Positions 7,975 to 16,063 are shown, numbered from the stretch's first letter. The stretch is 41,768 nt of DNA from DASXZH01 sp036502005 (GCA_036502005.1 DASXZH010000025.1:1-41768); one strand, 5' to 3'. Program-made: numbers and translations. The notes: generated by a model from the letters alone, not told the origin.

Positions 7975-9798
7975 ATGCCGAACCTGGAACAGCTTCTCTT
8001 TGCAGCTAATGAAGCGCAATCAAATGGGCGTCTTGAGGAAGCGGAGACCTTGGCCCGACAGGCAATGGATCTTAAACCCTCTCACCCGCAGCCGCGGCTC
8101 CTCTTGAGCGTCGTGTTGTGCAAAAGGGAGAAATTTCAAGATGCCGAGCCGATCCTTCGTAAGTTGCTTTTAACGGAAGGAGAGCAGTATGACGTGGTGC
8201 TGTGGCTTGCCAATGCGCTTCGCAACCTGGGTCGGCCCCGGGAAGCGATCCCGTTTGCCCATACTGCTGCAAAGCTAAAGCCGGACCAGTCCCGCGCTTG
8301 GTTTCAACTCGGATTGTGCCTAACAGACGATGGCCACTTTCAGGACGCTGCGAAAGCCCTAGGGAGAGCCATCAGCTTGGAACCGAAGGCCGCCGCGTTT
8401 CATCTCGCCTACTCAAAAGCCTTGAGGGCTCAGGGTCTTTTGGAACCGGCGATCGAACATTTAGGTAAAGCATTCAACCAGGATCCATCTTCAGAACCCC
8501 TTCTCACGGAACTAACCGATGCATTACTTGAATCGGGGGACTCGGCTCGTGGCAAAGCTGCGGCTGAGCGGCTAATTGAACTTAAACCCGACTCCCAGAT
8601 AGCGAAGCTGCAATTGGCGCGTGCCCTTTTGATGCACCAGAAGGGCGAGGAGGCGCTTGCCCTAGCGGTTGAGGCGACAGAAGGCGCCCCCAATACTTCG
8701 CTGTCATGCCTTTTTATGGGTCAAGTCTTGCAAGCCCTCGGCCGTTTTAAGGAGGCGATGGAATTCTTCCGTAAAGCGATCGAATTAAACCCAACTTGCG
8801 GAAATGCCTACGCCGGCCTTGTACATGTCCAGAGGATCACGCCAAACGATCAACCTCTCATTGATGAAATTGAAGCCCGCCTTGAGGACACTACCTATCC
8901 TGGCGAACTCTTTCAAATGCATTATGCGCTTGGCAAGTCCCATCAAGACCTTAGGCAATTTGAACAAGCTATGCATCATTACGATGAAGCCAACCGGCTG
9001 GAAATCCTTTACAAATTTGGCGGAGCACGCTTTAACAAGGAGGCGTATGGCATGTCTACCAATCGACTGATCGCTTCGCAAACTTCATCCGCCCCCCAAC
9101 TTTCCGAGATCGCGAATACCAGCGCGCTCCCAATTTTCGTTGTTGGGATGGTCCGCTCAGGGACCACCCTTACCGAACAGATCCTTTCAAGCCATCCAGA
9201 TATCGGCTCTGCGGGGGAGCAGCATTTTTGGCTGGAACAGCTCGATAGGTTCGATTCCCTTTATCCCGAGCAGAAGGCTGCTCTTGCTGCGGAATACATC
9301 GCGAAACTGCAATCCTTCGCGCCTGGCAAAAGCAGGGTAGTCGACAAGATGCCTGGAAACTATGTCTTGGCCTCCCAATTGTCAGCGCTATTTTCTAACG
9401 CAACCTTTATCCATGTAGAGCGGAACGCAGTTGATAATTGTCTGTCGATCTACACAACTCCCAATTCAAGCCGAATAGTCTGGGGCAGCAAGGAGGACAT
9501 TACATTTGCCTATCAAGAATATCATCGCCTGATGAAGCACATCAAGAAAGTGCTGCCCGAAGGAAGGATGCTGGAGGTCCAGTATGAGGATTTGGTGCAG
9601 GACCCCGAACGCGTCAGTCGAGAAATGGTGGAGTTTGCTGGACTCGAATGGGACGATGCCGTTCTGAGGCCTGAAGACAACGAACGAACCGTAGTCACCC
9701 CTAGTTCTTGGCAAGCGCGCCAGCCGGTTTACAAAACTTCGGTAGAGCGTTGGCGCAGTTACGAACCATGGCTTGGAGCGTTTAGAGACTTGCTTTAA
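7975..9798 (+). CDS. TPR-repeat sulfotransferase, paralog 1
   Basis: A 607-residue protein with two halves. Residues 1-~350 are tandem TPR helices (for example RLEEAETLARQAMDLKP). Residues ~380-607 form a PAPS-dependent sulfotransferase domain of the Sulfotransfer_3 type. The 5'-phosphosulfate loop is GMVRSGTTL (~389), and the 3'-phosphate site is HVERNAVDNCLSIY (~480). The shared C-terminus holds SSWQARQPVY and YEPWLGAF. No signal peptide is seen, so it should act in the cytoplasm and transfer sulfate from PAPS to a protein, lipid or glycan bound through the TPRs. The acceptor is unknown. It converges on pseudopilin cassette A and shares a terminator with it. Confidence 0.9.
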   Translation: MPNLEQLLFAANEAQSNGRLEEAETLARQAMDLKPSHPQPRLLLSVVLCKREKFQDAEPILRKLLLTEGEQYDVVLWLANALRNLGRPREAIPFAHTAAKLKPDQSRAWFQLGLCLTDDGHFQDAAKALGRAISLEPKAAAFHLAYSKALRAQGLLEPAIEHLGKAFNQDPSSEPLLTELTDALLESGDSARGKAAAERLIELKPDSQIAKLQLARALLMHQKGEEALALAVEATEGAPNTSLSCLFMGQVLQALGRFKEAMEFFRKAIELNPTCGNAYAGLVHVQRITPNDQPLIDEIEARLEDTTYPGELFQMHYALGKSHQDLRQFEQAMHHYDEANRLEILYKFGGARFNKEAYGMSTNRLIASQTSSAPQLSEIANTSALPIFVVGMVRSGTTLTEQILSSHPDIGSAGEQHFWLEQLDRFDSLYPEQKAALAAEYIAKLQSFAPGKSRVVDKMPGNYVLASQLSALFSNATFIHVERNAVDNCLSIYTTPNSSRIVWGSKEDITFAYQEYHRLMKHIKKVLPEGRMLEVQYEDLVQDPERVSREMVEFAGLEWDDAVLRPEDNERTVVTPSSWQARQPVYKTSVERWRSYEPWLGAFRDLL

Positions 9799-9814
9799 GT
9801 TCTAAATTGTCTCC

Positions 9815-9888
9815 ATCACCCTATCATAATGCGAAAAGACCTGTCCAAATGATCACCCTATCATAATGCGAAAAGACCTGTCCAAATG
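9815..9888. repeat. Perfect 37-bp tandem duplication
   Basis: Bases 9815-9851 and 9852-9888 are identical. The unit contains the left arm of the following terminator (GAAAAGACCTGTCC), so two alternative left arms exist for one right arm. This looks like a recent replication slippage. Confidence 0.95.
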
Positions 9889-9905
9889 TTGGGCAGGTCT
9901 TTTCG
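9869..9905. terminator. Bidirectional terminator between paralog 1 and cassette A
   Basis: CGAAAAGACCTG (9869-9880) pairs perfectly with CAGGTCTTTTCG (9894-9905), extended by three more pairs. A and T runs at the two sides of the stem let it end both the plus-strand sulfotransferase mRNA and the minus-strand lipoprotein mRNA. Confidence 0.75.
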
Positions 9906-9922
9906 TTGAAGGGAGGAGGAGG

Positions 9923-10186
9923 TTAGTTTCCACCCTTGATAGAGGTTCCAGTTTTGCTATCAAGCTGGCTTTGGCTCATGCCAAAGGTGGCCTTACCGGA
10001 TCCCCTCGAAGTAGCCCCACTCGCTTTAACGCCGGCTGCGGGCGCTAAACCGCCGCCACCACCACTCTTCAGGGGGGCTTGGGGTCCCGCTGATGCAGCC
10101 GCATCATCGTTCGAGTGGCAGCCCCCCAGAAGGAGGGCCACCATAACTATAGTCAAAGAAGCTACGCTTCGCAACTTAAGCTCCAT
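9923..10186 (-). CDS. Small lipoprotein of pseudopilin cassette A
   Basis: An 87-residue protein. A lipoprotein signal peptide (MELKLRSVASLTIVMVALLL) ends in the lipobox LGGC, followed by a low-complexity Ser/Gly/Ala tail. The start at 10186 lies 11 bases inside the end of the pseudopilin gene, as in cassettes B and C, so the pair is translationally coupled. An in-frame opening further upstream is only the overlap with the pseudopilin and has no function. It is exported and lipidated; its role is unknown, perhaps an anchor or pilotin for the pseudopilin. Confidence 0.75.
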   Translation of the reverse strand: MELKLRSVASLTIVMVALLLGGCHSNDDAAASAGPQAPLKSGGGGGLAPAAGVKASGATSRGSGKATFGMSQSQLDSKTGTSIKGGN

Positions 10187-11183
10187 CTTGCGGTGAAGCC
10201 CACATGTAATTAGGATTGATAGGACCCGTCCCTGGACCAGACGATCCGAGGAATTGAAGGTTCCCTTCCTGCAACGTGTCAGACCAGTTCGTTCCCGCAG
10301 CAAGCTGCGCAGGTCTCATGTTCTTGGCATGACCATCAATGAACGCTGTCACGATTCCGTCATTACTTCGTCGAGCGTTTGCGCCGGTGTTCTCACCTTC
10401 GGTGATAGCGGCAGTCGTCTGATCAGCCGGGCTCGGGCCGCCGGCAGCGTTACCGTTTAGGGCAGTGAAGAAGCCAAACCATGTGCCGTCAGTCGCGTCA
10501 GGCTGTCCCCAGTTTGCAAAGCATCCGGACTTGATGAAGAAGCAGTTCGGGCCGTCCATTACGGAGTTGTACAAGGGACCCCAGTCGGATTCCGCTGCCG
10601 TGTTGCTGCCATTTGGCGAGAACAGATAAGTATTGCTCGCCGTGTTCCCCTGGATGTCCAATTTGGAATAGATGCTCGTTATCATGACTTCCTGATGGCC
10701 ACCGCTGAAGCTGGTCGTTGTCACGGAGTGGGTCAAAGAAGGATCACCGCTACCGTCCGAGTAGTAAGGTGCCAGACCTTGGAAGTTAAAACCATAGGTA
10801 GGCGTGTAAATGTCCTGGGCCGACTGATCTCCGGGGAGGCTGAAATTAGCCACCGCGAGAGGATCATCGTAAAGGCCAGAAGTCTTAATGTACGGCAGAA
10901 CCAAATAGTCCCAAGGATTGGCGCAGTCGAATGGAGAGCTGCCAAAGCAGGCAAAACCCGTTTTAGCCGTCCAAGTCGCGGCTGGGGTAAAGGCGTCGTC
11001 GTAATCGTTCGTATACATGAGCTCGGCCAGAGCCTCTTGCTTCGTGTTGCTGAGAGAGACCGTTCCTTTAGCGGCTCTCTTCGCCTGAGCGAAAACGGGG
11101 AAAAGGATAGCGGCAAGTATCGCAATGATCGCGATTACCACTAAAAGTTCTATGAGAGTAAATGCATGCTGCCTTAGTTTCAT
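10176..11183 (-). CDS. Pseudopilin-like secreted protein, cassette A
   Basis: A 335-residue protein with a type IV prepilin N-terminus: a short basic leader (MKLRQHA) and the segment FTLIELLVVIAIIAILAA with the conserved Glu at position 5 after cleavage. Alanine replaces the usual Gly at the peptidase site. The large globular part is rich in Gly, Tyr, Asn and Ser and ends with an AFIDGHAK motif, the H-x-DG type seen in multiplied pseudopilins of Planctomycetes and Armatimonadota. The ATG at 11183 has GGAGG four bases upstream. It heads an operon with an overlapping lipoprotein and probably enters a type II/IV secretion-like fibre in the envelope. Confidence 0.85.
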   Translation of the reverse strand: MKLRQHAFTLIELLVVIAIIAILAAILFPVFAQAKRAAKGTVSLSNTKQEALAELMYTNDYDDAFTPAATWTAKTGFACFGSSPFDCANPWDYLVLPYIKTSGLYDDPLAVANFSLPGDQSAQDIYTPTYGFNFQGLAPYYSDGSGDPSLTHSVTTTSFSGGHQEVMITSIYSKLDIQGNTASNTYLFSPNGSNTAAESDWGPLYNSVMDGPNCFFIKSGCFANWGQPDATDGTWFGFFTALNGNAAGGPSPADQTTAAITEGENTGANARRSNDGIVTAFIDGHAKNMRPAQLAAGTNWSDTLQEGNLQFLGSSGPGTGPINPNYMWASPQDGA

Positions 11184-11350
11184 GAGGCCTCCAAAATAAA
11201 TCAAGAGCTACGTTGCTCATAGTTCCAATACAATTGGTCCTATGCTGCAGACAAGTCCCACATGCATTGTACGGCACTTTTTTGTGAAACTGGCATCCTA
11301 TTTTACGCAATATTGTACACATCTGGTACAGGTCCCGCACAGGCGCAAAC
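11184..11350 (-). promoter_or_regulatory. Conserved leader and promoter region of cassette A
   Basis: About 165 bp before the pseudopilin start are strongly similar to the leader of cassette B (14936-15110). Both contain two TACAAT boxes on the minus strand (11266-11271 and 11312-11317 here), the stretch GTGTACAATATTGCG, and TTTCACAAAA before an AGTGC. No convincing -35 box was found, so an activator or alternative sigma factor may be used. Confidence 0.55.
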
Positions 11351-11451
11351 ACCGTAGACGAAACAAGAGAAGTAGGGTAACTAGCCGGGCCGTTGCAAAC
11401 TGAGCTCTGCCATAGGTCACCGGCGAGCCCAATATTCGCGACGAGCCGCGG

Positions 11452-11538
11452 TCAGAACCGGTTCTTGAAGAACAGCACGTCTACGGCAACGGCGATCATC
11501 AACAACAGGTAAACGACTCGGGCCGTAGTTCTTCCCAT
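11452..11538 (-). pseudogene. Shortened copy of the small membrane protein gene
   Basis: It reads MGRTTARVVYLLLMIAVAVD, then VLFFKNRF, and stops at a TGA where the 7661-7828 copy has TGG (Trp) in KNRFWPR. Beyond the stop the homology goes on (PRLVANIG), so the second helix has been lost by a nonsense change and later decay. It could still make a 28-residue single-helix peptide. It follows the paralog 2 gene on the same strand. Confidence 0.6.
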
Positions 11539-11608
11539 TCTGGATCCTACTCATAAATACGCCAATGCGCAACGGGACAAACCTCAGATATGCCCTTAGA
11601 GGCCGCCC

Positions 11609-13471
11609 CTAGATGAGTTTGGAGAAAGCTCCTAGCCACGGTTCGTATCTCCGCCATCTTCCCACCGACTCCGAGTAAATAGGCTGGCGAACCTGCCAGA
11701 AGCTAGGCGTCTTTACAACCCGCTTATTCTGATCATGTCTCAGGCAGGCGTCATCCCAGTCAAGCCCACAGAACTCCACCAGCTCCCTAATCCTAGCTTC
11801 GGTATCTGTTATAAGCTCCTCATATTGAATGGACATCAACCACGTTTTGGGCAGCATCTTCAGCCAGTGGTCGGCGATTTCAGAGGTGCGCTGAATGGCG
11901 AAGACAATGTCTTCTCGTTTATGGGCGAAAAGCGGCGCAACTCGGTTCGGCGTTTTATAAATGGAAAGGGCGACATCTACTGGATCTCTGCGGCACAATA
12001 TCGCTTTTGCATTTGGAAATAGGGCGTAAAGCAGGCCAAGGTGAATAATATTTGAAGGCAGTTTGTCGGTTACGCGTTTGGCGTTTGTATCTACTTTGTC
12101 AAGTTCTTCCAGATAATCGCGGCTCGTTTCCATCGCCCTCAAGTCGGAGAAATTGCCTGTAACTTTATCGAATAATTCCTCGGCGCGGGTGGACCAGAAA
12201 GGCATTTCGCCCCCCGCCGCCACCTCCCGATGGCTGGACAATATTTGTTCGACCAAGGTTGTGCCAGAACGTAGCATTCCCACAACAAAAATGGGAACTT
12301 GGCTGGAGGAAGCAAGATCTTCCTTCAGCTTTATAAACTGCGATGAAAAAGTGATTCTAGCTTGCTCGTAGGCGTGCCTATACCAGGTTCGATCAAAAGC
12401 TTCTCCTTGCGATAATCGTTCTTGCAGAGCCTTCGCGTTGGCCAAATCATAGTGGAGCAAAGCATTCTCGTAGTCCTTAAGGTCGTCTAATCCCTTCCCT
12501 ATCGCAAAATGGAGTTGAGCCGCTTGCGACACCTTCAATTGAGGTTCGGTAGAAAGTGCTAGAGCCGTCTCAAGCATTGGTCTATCCGCTTCGGAGAAGG
12601 TTTTACAGAACGGTAAGTTAGAGTAAGCGACGACCTCGTTCGGATTAATTGATATAGCTTTTTCGAAACTGCTTACCGCTTCCGAAAACCGCCCTTGCAA
12701 TTGCGAAAATCGCCCTAGGAGACCATGTACAGCAGCGGAATCAGGGTCCAGGGCGAGCGCCTCTGCTAAGAGCACACCAGCCCGATCAAGTTGCTCGTCC
12801 TCAATGAGGAGGGTGGCAAGATCCGCTTTCGCAACCGCACTCTCTGGAAGCAGCTCGGTTAGCTTTTGAAGACAGCCTATGGCGACGTCGGTTTCATTCT
12901 GACGTATAGCAACTTCCGCCAAGGATCGGTAAGGGGCCACGACGTTTGGTGCGATGGCGATGACCTGTTTGAAGGCAGCCGCAGATTCCTTCAAGCGTCC
13001 TTGCTGCTGAAGAGTATTTCCCAGCGCAGCCAACACGGATGCATCGCCGGGTTGAAGCCCATTAGCTTTTTCAAGAGCCACCGATGCCGCAGCATAATTG
13101 CCCACTACAGAATAGCAAAGCGCCAGGTTGGCGTAGCCGGCAGCATCGGCGGGAGCCAAGTCGATAATCCTAAGGCAAAGCTTTAGAGCCTCAGCCGATT
13201 TGCCTGACGATCTAATAAGAGCTACTTGGCAATTGAGTAGTTCAACGTCTTCGGGCTTGATACTCAACGCGTAAGACAGGAACGCAGCGGCCTGTTGTAG
13301 TTGGCCCTTGCGTGCAAAAGTCATCGCAATTGTGGCCGCCACCTTCGGCATGGCAATATCAGTTTTAAGAGAAGAGAGCGCGAGCGATGCTGCTACATCA
13401 TAACGGCCGGCCTTTATGAGTTGATCGATTTCTCTGTGAAGCTCAGCATTCCCTGCAAATCTTTCAGGCAT
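11609..13471 (-). CDS. TPR-repeat sulfotransferase, paralog 2
   Basis: A 620-residue protein with the same plan as paralog 1: about nine TPR helical hairpins in residues 1-~350 (for example NYAAASVALEKANGLQPGD), then the sulfotransferase domain with GMLRSGTTL (~392) and ILCRRDPVDVALSIYKT for PAPS. The C-terminal block SFWQVRQPIY and YEPWLGAF is conserved. The ATG at 13471 lies 17 bases after the stop of the second lipoprotein of cassette B, on the same strand. Operon membership directly ties a sulfotransferase to a pseudopilin/lipoprotein set. The acceptor is unknown; it should be cytoplasmic. Confidence 0.9.
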   Translation of the reverse strand: MPERFAGNAELHREIDQLIKAGRYDVAASLALSSLKTDIAMPKVAATIAMTFARKGQLQQAAAFLSYALSIKPEDVELLNCQVALIRSSGKSAEALKLCLRIIDLAPADAAGYANLALCYSVVGNYAAASVALEKANGLQPGDASVLAALGNTLQQQGRLKESAAAFKQVIAIAPNVVAPYRSLAEVAIRQNETDVAIGCLQKLTELLPESAVAKADLATLLIEDEQLDRAGVLLAEALALDPDSAAVHGLLGRFSQLQGRFSEAVSSFEKAISINPNEVVAYSNLPFCKTFSEADRPMLETALALSTEPQLKVSQAAQLHFAIGKGLDDLKDYENALLHYDLANAKALQERLSQGEAFDRTWYRHAYEQARITFSSQFIKLKEDLASSSQVPIFVVGMLRSGTTLVEQILSSHREVAAGGEMPFWSTRAEELFDKVTGNFSDLRAMETSRDYLEELDKVDTNAKRVTDKLPSNIIHLGLLYALFPNAKAILCRRDPVDVALSIYKTPNRVAPLFAHKREDIVFAIQRTSEIADHWLKMLPKTWLMSIQYEELITDTEARIRELVEFCGLDWDDACLRHDQNKRVVKTPSFWQVRQPIYSESVGRWRRYEPWLGAFSKLI

Positions 13472-13488
13472 AGGATAACCTGAACGCT

Positions 13489-13749
13489 CTAAGTCTTCGA
13501 ACCCATTGAAGCCGGAGGCTTCTTTGTCGACTTTACAATATCGGGTTTAGGAATGTTCTTCCCTTCAAGGGGCCTTTTATGAGGCCCGAGCATTGATCCA
13601 GGGACCAAGGGCGGAGCGCCGTTCGGGTTTGCCGCAAACCCTTGTTTTGCGGGCGCGCCGCCCTTTCCGGCTCCCGGTGGAACAGCATCAGTTCCGCACC
13701 CAGCCAATGCAATCAGTAGCAAGAATAAAATGAGGGGCAGGACACGCAT
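13489..13749 (-). CDS. Second lipoprotein of cassette B (PGSMLGPH family)
   Basis: An 86-residue lipoprotein. The signal MRVLPLILFLLLIAL ends in lipobox LAGC, then comes a Gly/Pro/Ala-rich chain with the block VPGSMLGPHKRP. The same PGSMLGPH block occurs in the cassette C protein at 15499-15786, so the two are paralogs. The start at 13749 excludes a short upstream extension that lacks signal character. A strong hairpin (13763-13788) sits between it and the first lipoprotein. Function unknown. Confidence 0.75.
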   Translation of the reverse strand: MRVLPLILFLLLIALAGCGTDAVPPGAGKGGAPAKQGFAANPNGAPPLVPGSMLGPHKRPLEGKNIPKPDIVKSTKKPPASMGSKT

Positions 13750-13762
13750 TTGAGATTTATAA

Positions 13763-13788
13763 CAGACCGGCCTCAAGAGGCCGGTCTG
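13763..13788 (-). promoter_or_regulatory. Intercistronic hairpin in cassette B
   Basis: CAGACCGGCCTC and GAGGCCGGTCTG form a perfect 12-bp stem with a 2-nt loop, 13 bp before the downstream start. A poor T tract follows on the minus strand (TTATAAAT). It may be a leaky terminator or a stabiliser of the pseudopilin mRNA. Confidence 0.55.
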
Positions 13789-13796
13789 AATCCATT

Positions 13797-14024
13797 CTAC
13801 TTGGAACCCGCAACCAAGGGCGTCGCTGATCCCTGCTGCGGACTCATCATTTTCGGCTGCATGAGTCCCACATTTGCTTTGTGCGAATTGTCGGCCGAAG
13901 GCTTCGCAACCGCTAGCTTCTGTGGATCTGGTTTAGCCGGTCCGGCAGAATCCGTAGACCCACAACCGGCGCCAATCATGGCTGCAAATGCCACCAGTAA
14001 AACCAATCTCAATACTGCCACCAC
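13797..14024 (-). CDS. First lipoprotein of cassette B
   Basis: A 75-residue lipoprotein. The GTG start lies 16 bases inside the pseudopilin gene. The signal MVAVLRLVLLVAFAAMI leads to the lipobox GAGC, followed by a polar chain rich in Ser, Pro, Lys and Ala. Its cassette C counterpart begins MVAILRL with an identical overlap. Translational coupling to the pseudopilin suggests that the two are made together. Function unknown. Confidence 0.75.
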   Translation of the reverse strand: MVAVLRLVLLVAFAAMIGAGCGSTDSAGPAKPDPQKLAVAKPSADNSHKANVGLMQPKMMSPQQGSATPLVAGSK

Positions 14025-14935
14025 ATGTAGGTGTCTTTATAGTCTCCTACAAGGTGAATGTTGCCAGAGTTGAGCCCAGTGTTGTTCGGGGCATAGTAGT
14101 AGTTGGTTCCAATTGCTAACTGCCCGGGTCCCATCGCCTTAGAGTGTCCATCCGCAAAAGCAACTGTAGTTAAACCACCGCCGCTGGTTTGCGAACCATT
14201 GCGTCGCCAAGAAACTCCACCCGTATAAGCCCCAGCCACATAGCTGCTCTTAAGGAATGAAGATTGGAACCAGCCGCCAACGCCCCAGTTGTCAAAGCAG
14301 CCATAAGGGTAGTCATTGCAGTCCGGCGATTCAATCTCCCAATTCGCCAGTAAGCCTGGGACACCTGAAACGATGCAACAACCGCTCTCCTCATTGTGGT
14401 TAAACGTTTCAGTTGCAACAACCATCTGGGTTGGCCGCGCCAAGGAAGTTAGCGTAGTGGGCCCGTATGTACAGCAACCACCATTTTCCGAAGCGGGAAT
14501 GTTGAGATTCGGTGGGCTCATCAACTCGTAGTTGTAGCCAAATTCTGGGTTATAACCATTCCATACGTCGAGGTTGGTTCCTGCAGAATAACCGGGGTTA
14601 GAGCCAATGATTGGATCAACGAAGATATCCGAGTTCTTTGTGTACGGAATGAGAACATAGCTCCATGGTTGGAACGTGATAGTTGGAGATCCCGAGAAAT
14701 AGAAAGGTCCCTGATTGCCAACCGTAAATGTTTGGCAAAGCGGCGCAGTGTCGTCGTAATCGTTCGCATACATCTGCACGGCCAACCCAATCTGCTTGGT
14801 GTTGCTCAAAGCAGCCGTGCCTTTAGCGGCAAGCTTGGCTTGAGCAAAAACAGGGAAAAGGATGGCAGCGAGGATCGCAATGATCGCGATCACCACCAAG
14901 AGTTCTATGAGAGTAAAAGCACGCCTAAGTTTCAT
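14009..14935 (-). CDS. Pseudopilin-like secreted protein, cassette B
   Basis: A 308-residue protein. The leader MKLRRA precedes FTLIELLVVIAIIAILAA and then ILFPVFAQAKLAAKG; the N-terminal ~60 residues are almost the same as in cassettes A and C. The body has cysteine pairs (GCC, CCTYG), the motif VAFADGHSKAMGPGQL near residue 267, and an acidic-aromatic end, DYKDTYMWWQY. The ATG at 14935 has GGAGG five bases upstream. It is presumably processed by a prepilin peptidase and assembled in the envelope. It heads a four-gene operon (pseudopilin, two lipoproteins, sulfotransferase paralog 2). Confidence 0.87.
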   Translation of the reverse strand: MKLRRAFTLIELLVVIAIIAILAAILFPVFAQAKLAAKGTAALSNTKQIGLAVQMYANDYDDTAPLCQTFTVGNQGPFYFSGSPTITFQPWSYVLIPYTKNSDIFVDPIIGSNPGYSAGTNLDVWNGYNPEFGYNYELMSPPNLNIPASENGGCCTYGPTTLTSLARPTQMVVATETFNHNEESGCCIVSGVPGLLANWEIESPDCNDYPYGCFDNWGVGGWFQSSFLKSSYVAGAYTGGVSWRRNGSQTSGGGLTTVAFADGHSKAMGPGQLAIGTNYYYAPNNTGLNSGNIHLVGDYKDTYMWWQY

Positions 14936-15110
14936 CAAGGCCTCCATCTGAATAAATCAAGAGCCACTCTGCCCATTGGTCCAATATTTGGTCTATATTT
15001 GCAGGCAAGCCCACATGCATTGTACAGCACTTTTTGTGAAACTGGCCCCTATTTTTCGCAATATTGTACACATCTGGTACATGTCCACTACAAGTGCAAA
15101 ACCGTAAGCG
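14936..15110 (-). promoter_or_regulatory. Conserved leader and promoter region of cassette B
   Basis: It matches the cassette A leader over its whole length, with TACAAT boxes at 15019-15024 and 15063-15068 on the minus strand and the shared GCACTTTTTGTGAAACTGGC block. Such similarity in non-coding DNA points to common regulation, or to recent duplication of the cassette. Confidence 0.55.
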
Positions 15111-15498
15111 AATAGGTGAAGAGGAAATAACTAGATGGACCACGTCAAGCTGTGGTCAGCTATGAGTTCTGAGAGTGCAACAAAATGCTGGGCGGCCGAA
15201 CTGGGTCAAGCGCTTGCCATCCAGTTGTCATCTCGAACTCCGTGTGAGGGATCTCGGGCCCGGCGATTGCTTTCAAGAACCGAACTCAGGCGTCGGCCTT
15301 GACGCAGGCCCAACGGGCCGAGAAGACTTAGCGAAGGCTGAAGGCCTGGTAATGGTACAGCTTCCCCTCCCATAGCCCCAAAGGGGCGACACAACCGCTC
15401 CGGTGAGTTTTCAAAACATTTGAGTGCCAGCTGTGCCTAGATGGTGCCATAAGAACACCGCGTAAAGCTGTAACAAATCGAGAGCTCAGAGACTCGGC
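15111..15498. other. Non-coding region with palindromic repeats
   Basis: No supported gene. It holds a GTCATCTCGAACTCC...GAGGGATCTCGG repeat (15226-15256), a form of the widespread intergenic REP found in many bacteria, and a GCCCC-AAA-GGGGC hairpin (15375-15387). Confidence 0.55.
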
Positions 15499-15786
15499 CT
15501 AAGGAGCCGGTTTTGCAGCTTTCTGCTCAGCTTCCTTCTTCGCCGCTTCAGCCTTGAGGCGGGCCGCCTCTCCCGGTTTTACGTGGGGGCCTAACATTGA
15601 GCCCGGCTTGAAGTTAGGATTCTCTTTGAAATTCGGTATCGCCGCACCGGCGCCCCCTTTGTGGCCGCCAGATCCTGCGGACGGCGGCGCAGATTTGGTC
15701 GCCTCGGCTGGAGTCGCCGAATTATCGCCGCAACCCATTAAAGCGATCAGTAAAAAAGCAAATGCTATCGCGAAAGTGAACTTCAT
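15499..15786 (-). CDS. Second lipoprotein of cassette C (PGSMLGPH family)
   Basis: A 95-residue lipoprotein. The signal MKFTFAIAFAFLLIAL ends in lipobox MGC, then a Gly/Ala/Pro-rich linker, the block KPGSMLGPHVKPGEAARLK and a charged Ala/Lys/Glu helix to the end (KAEAAKKEAEQKAAKPAP). It is the paralog of the cassette B protein at 13489-13749. It is preceded by a strong intercistronic hairpin. It is likely anchored in a membrane, with the helix free to bind a partner. Function unknown. Confidence 0.78.
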   Translation of the reverse strand: MKFTFAIAFAFLLIALMGCGDNSATPAEATKSAPPSAGSGGHKGGAGAAIPNFKENPNFKPGSMLGPHVKPGEAARLKAEAAKKEAEQKAAKPAP

Positions 15787-15796
15787 AATTTATTTA

Positions 15797-15827
15797 GGGA
15801 GGTGCTACCTAAAAGGCAGCACCTCCC
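15797..15827 (-). promoter_or_regulatory. Intercistronic hairpin in cassette C
   Basis: GGGAGGTGCT and AGCACCTCCC form a perfect 10-bp stem, with CCT/AGG pairing again inside the loop. It lies 10 bp before the second lipoprotein start, as in cassette B, though the sequence differs. It is followed by TAAATAAATT, so weak termination or mRNA end protection is possible. Confidence 0.55.
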
Positions 15828-15838
15828 CGAGTTAAACG

Positions 15839-16063
15839 CTACTGGCCGCTCTTGGCTCCGGGAACCGTAGCCCCAGCACGAAAGTGAGGAGTAGCAACTC
15901 CCGCCTTTGGCGCCGTCTTTGCCGGCGCTGTTGACGGATCAGTTGTAGTCGTCGCCGCTGGCGGCTTTACAGTTGAATCATCGGAGTCAGATTTACTACA
16001 TCCAACGCAGATCAAGCTGAAAAGCGCCAAGGAGATGACCGCTAACCTCAATATTGCCACCAC
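15839..16063 (-). CDS. First lipoprotein of cassette C
   Basis: A 74-residue lipoprotein starting at a GTG that overlaps the pseudopilin end by 16 bases. The signal MVAILRLAVISLALFSL precedes lipobox CVGC; the mature chain is Thr/Ala/Pro-rich (KPPAATTTTDPSTAPAK). It is the counterpart of 13797-14024: the start region is conserved and the tail is not, as expected for a tether rather than an enzyme. Function unknown. Confidence 0.75.
   Translation of the reverse strand: MVAILRLAVISLALFSLICVGCSKSDSDDSTVKPPAATTTTDPSTAPAKTAPKAGVATPHFRAGATVPGAKSGQ

Noticed and set aside
9923..10303. Longer form of the cassette A lipoprotein (126 residues)
   Set aside because: The extra N-terminus would hide the signal peptide and lipobox; ATG 10186 matches the overlapping-start pattern of cassettes B and C.
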